Below the pieces are notes generated by a model. The model ran no database searches, was not told where the DNA came from, and was given only the letters and a program-made list of their open reading frames with translations. The position numbers and the translations under genes were made by a program. Shown here piece after piece: positions 13,913 through 15,610 of a stretch of DNA of 15,610 nt; positions within the stretch are counted from its first letter, which is position 1; each line of letters opens with the position of its first letter. Source of the DNA: Deltaproteobacteria bacterium (GTDB lineage: Bacteria; Desulfobacterota; Desulfobacteria; Desulfobacterales; SURF-15); NCBI GenBank assembly GCA_024644775.1, contig JAHEHB010000083.1, forward strand, positions 1 through 15,610, given 5' to 3'.

Positions 13913-14127
13913 AACCGTTCCCTAGATTCTCTTACCGCAGAAAGAATGTCTTTTGTAGTTGCTTTGGTTTGGATTCCTGGAACATCAAATGGTGATTTTT
14001 TACTTTTCCTAAAGATTATTGAAAAAGTTTCACCACCTCTCCTTTTGATAACGACCTCTTCATTTCTCGCGGTATTAAGAACGTCAGAAAGACGTTGTCT
14101 TGCCTCAGAATATGTATACACTTTCAT
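13888..14127 (-). CDS. Phd/YefM-family antitoxin
   Basis: A 79-aa antitoxin with the Phd/YefM DNA-binding N-terminus: MKVYTYSEARQRLSDVLNTA, then EEVVIKRRGGETFSIIFRK. The charged C-terminal tail (about 50-79, TKATTKDILSAVRESRERFAEQ) would wrap the toxin. It neutralises the PIN toxin encoded just upstream and normally represses the operon together with it. The ATG at 14127 has GGAG (14139-14136) inside the last codons of the toxin gene; the gap between toxin stop and antitoxin start is 6 bp. The antitoxin is second, the reverse of the usual order for PIN modules. Confidence 0.85.
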   Translation of the reverse strand: MKVYTYSEARQRLSDVLNTARNEEVVIKRRGGETFSIIFRKSKKSPFDVPGIQTKATTKDILSAVRESRERFAEQNVED

Positions 14128-14133
14128 GATATC

Positions 14134-14523
14134 TTACTCCAAAATTGTAATCCCCATCTCCCGCGCTACCTTTTGCATTCCAAGGTCAAGTGTAAGCAGC
14201 GGGCTTCTGAGGTTTTCAGCGCATTCTAAGAAATACGCATCGTAGGCATATAGATTATATTTAATCGCGATGCTCAATGCATATTTTATATTCGTATGTC
14301 TTAAATCAACCGGTATCTGTTGAACAATATCCCAGGCTGATTCGACTTCTTCTTTTTTCAATGTCTTTTTTTTCATCATCGCCGTTAATGCATTCCCTAT
14401 TTCAAACGGCAAAACATCAGGGGCAATTAAATCATGGCCTTCTGTAAGTCCAATGATTTTGACCTTTTCAGGCTCATTTAAGGCAACAGCTATGAACGTA
14501 TTCGTATCAGTGATTATTTTCAT
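14134..14523 (-). CDS. PIN-domain toxin (VapC-type ribonuclease)
   Basis: A 129-aa PIN-domain protein. The four acidic active-site residues can be placed: Asp6 (IITDTN), Glu41 (PFEIGNAL), Asp95 (YAYDAYFLE) and Asp113 (TLDLGM). They bind Mg/Mn for single-strand RNA cleavage, classically of tRNA or rRNA in VapC toxins. It is full length and apparently intact. The ATG at 14523 is chosen because MKIITDTN is the normal PIN beginning; an upstream TTG at 14559 lies inside the -35 box. There is no Shine-Dalgarno: a promoter puts the transcript start at or within 1 nt of the ATG, suggesting a leaderless message. The partner antitoxin follows 6 bp downstream. Confidence 0.87.
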   Translation of the reverse strand: MKIITDTNTFIAVALNEPEKVKIIGLTEGHDLIAPDVLPFEIGNALTAMMKKKTLKKEEVESAWDIVQQIPVDLRHTNIKYALSIAIKYNLYAYDAYFLECAENLRSPLLTLDLGMQKVAREMGITILE

Positions 14524-14525
14524 AG

Positions 14526-14559
14526 GTACAATTGTACGTATTTCGTTCCGATTTGTCAA
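14526..14559 (-). promoter_or_regulatory. TA promoter with palindromic operator over the -10 box
   Basis: On the minus strand TTGACA (14559-14554, perfect) is followed by 17 bp and TACAAT (14536-14531, 5 of 6). The -10 lies inside a perfect 12-bp palindrome, GTACAATTGTAC (14526-14537), ideal for autorepression by the antitoxin or the complex. The expected start is 14524 or 14523, i.e. at the toxin ATG. Confidence 0.7.
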
Positions 14560-14836
14560 GTCAATTTTTTAACAAGAGCCGAACGCCGCGGGTAAGGAGC
14601 ACGCCCCGTTAGGGGTGTGTATCACTCAAATGGCTTGGATAGATCGCGCTTTACATCTTGATCTATATTGCCGTGGCGACCGCTCTGGCCATTCAGGTCC
14701 CCCGATATCGGGTGCGCGTTGCTGTTGCTTAAGAGAGACTATCGGCCTAAGTGACTGTGAAATCTGTCTCGTATAGGTCCATGATATCGACACCGGTCAG
14801 GGTTACATCCATATCCACTGCGTCGCCGTCCCTTTC
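14560..14836. other. Intergenic stretch between TA module and YCII gene
   Basis: No intact gene is seen. It contains the hairpin CACGCCCC-gtta-GGGGTGTG (14600-14619, one G-T pair, no T-run) and a perfect 12-bp palindrome CCCGATATCGGG (14701-14712). On the minus strand a short open stretch ending with a stop at 14747 (reading ...DGDAVDMDVTLTGVDIMDLY...) looks protein-like and could be the tail of a lost gene; it has no start or ribosome site. Confidence 0.45.
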
Positions 14837-14881
14837 TTGACAGGCAACCGATCAACGACTACTATACGTAAAATCGGTTGC
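14837..14881 (+). promoter_or_regulatory. Sigma-70 promoter within a 9-bp inverted repeat
   Basis: TTGACA (14837-14842, perfect), a 17-bp spacer, then TACTAT (14860-14865, 4 of 6) give a start near 14872. The exact inverted repeat GCAACCGAT (14844-14852) / ATCGGTTGC (14873-14881) brackets the -10 and start site. This suggests a repressor operator, or a 5' RNA element if transcription began upstream. The ribosome site AGGGGG follows at 14889-14894. Confidence 0.6.
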
Positions 14882-14899
14882 AGCTTTTAGGGGGAAAAC

Positions 14900-15523
14900 A
14901 TGCACTATTATATTAAACTGTACGACGAACCGGATTCAGGTGCTATTCGTGACGCCAACCGGGAGCCTCATCTCAAATACCTAGACGACATGCGCAAGGA
15001 TTCCCTGTTTGTCGGGCCGATCCTGACAGAAGATCTGACCACTGAATTGGGCAGCATACGGCTTATCAACCTGCCTGACCGAGCCGCTGCACAAGCCAAT
15101 GTGGACGAAGAGCCCTATCACATCGCCGGCCTGCAAAAGCGCTATGAAATCTACCCATGGTCGCCGAGTGTACCCTTTTCCTGGCGCGACTGCCCGCGCA
15201 TCGAAGGCAATGTGCAGTACCTCATCGAGGCCCATGATAAAGACGATGCCGACGATCTTCGCAATGAATTGCGGGCCGAACACGAAGCTTTTCAGGCGGT
15301 AAAAGGAAGCCTCTTTATCACCAGGGGACCGATCATGTCGGATGACGGCAGCCGCCAAATTGGCAGCCTGATGGTCATCGATGTTCCGGACCCGACAGCG
15401 GCGCGGCGTTTTTGGGAATGTGAGCCGTTCAATTCAGGGGGGCTGTTTAAACGGGTCAATTTCTACGGCTGGCGGTTTGGCCGGGTGATGGACAGATTCA
15501 AGGTCGACCCCTCTGTCCCATAG
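14900..15523 (+). CDS. Tandem YCII-domain (YciI-like) protein
   Basis: A 207-aa protein built from two copies of the YCII fold. Domain 1 (about 1-88) reads YYIKLYDEP..., REPHLKYLDDM, LFVGPILTED, GSIRLINLPD, DEEPYHIAGL, YEIYPW. Domain 2 (about 104-194) repeats the same order: VQYLIEAHDK, RAEHEAFQAV, LFITRGPIMSDDG, GSLMVIDVPD, CEPFNSGGLF, VNFYGW. YciI proteins are small ferredoxin-like dimers with a pocket formed by a conserved His and an acidic residue; here His24 with Asp69 and His128 with Glu175 are the likely counterparts. The fusion would form the dimer within one chain. The reaction is unknown for most of the family. The ATG at 14900 has AGGGGG 6 nt upstream. It is monocistronic within the window. 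Confidence 0.82.
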   Translation: MHYYIKLYDEPDSGAIRDANREPHLKYLDDMRKDSLFVGPILTEDLTTELGSIRLINLPDRAAAQANVDEEPYHIAGLQKRYEIYPWSPSVPFSWRDCPRIEGNVQYLIEAHDKDDADDLRNELRAEHEAFQAVKGSLFITRGPIMSDDGSRQIGSLMVIDVPDPTAARRFWECEPFNSGGLFKRVNFYGWRFGRVMDRFKVDPSVP

Positions 15524-15551
15524 GTGGTCCGGCGGCTGATCTGCTGGGTTT

Positions 15552-15567
15552 GGCGGGTGGCCCCGCC
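15552..15567 (+). terminator. Possible terminator hairpin after the YCII gene
   Basis: GGCGGG-tggc-CCCGCC is a perfect 6-bp G/C stem 29 bp after the stop codon. No T-run follows, so it is at best a non-classical terminator. Confidence 0.3.
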
Positions 15568-15610
15568 GCTGCGGATCCTCTGCGCCGCCCTTCTCTTCTC
15601 ATCTCGGTAA

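Noticed and set aside
14600..14619. CACGCCCC-gtta-GGGGTGTG hairpin as a rho-independent terminator
   Set aside because: No T-run follows on either strand, and the adjacent genes point away from it.

Overview
The window looks like a chromosomal segment of a Desulfobacterota-type (former Deltaproteobacteria) anaerobe. This is an inference from moderate GC content, a TRAP transporter operon, two radical SAM proteins, small palindromic repeats rich in CGGCTTTCGCCGG and CTCAATCCCTCCC, and a sigma-54-type promoter. No rRNA, tRNA, CRISPR array, IS transposase or phage structural gene was seen.

Layout. 1-562 is the 3' end of a radical SAM/SPASM gene. 1019-2014 (-) is a WYL transcription regulator lying between two inverted copies of a short G/C-rich palindromic repeat. 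2366-3570 (+) is a three-gene unit: two unrecognised small proteins (59 and 79 aa) and a zinc-finger/J-domain protein, headed by a perfect 7+7 inverted repeat. A MITE-like element follows at 3582-3742, with a second copy at 11413-11550. Next come a small membrane protein and a repeat-filled gap (4145-4520). 8999 to 4521 (-) is an apparent operon: cupin, dctP, dctQ, dctM and a DapA/NanA-family aldolase. This suggests uptake of an organic acid or sugar acid followed by aldol-type cleavage; the substrate cannot be read from the sequence. nth (endonuclease III) lies directly upstream on the same strand.

9950-11353 (+) is a B12-binding-type radical SAM enzyme preceded by a near-consensus sigma-54 promoter. 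12766-11699 (-) is an aldo/keto reductase and 13392-13000 (-) a carboxymuconolactone-decarboxylase-like protein. 13515-13769 holds what may be the tail of a DUF3800 gene. 14523-13888 (-) is a toxin-antitoxin pair in reversed order (PIN toxin first, Phd/YefM antitoxin second). Its strong sigma-70 promoter places the transcription start practically on the toxin ATG. 14900-15523 (+) is a protein made of two fused YCII domains, with its own promoter inside a 9-bp inverted repeat.

The most unusual items are the WYL / small proteins / J-protein neighbourhood, the TA module with a probably leaderless toxin message and an operator-like palindrome on its -10 box, the sigma-54 promoter of the radical SAM gene, and several non-autonomous repeat elements.
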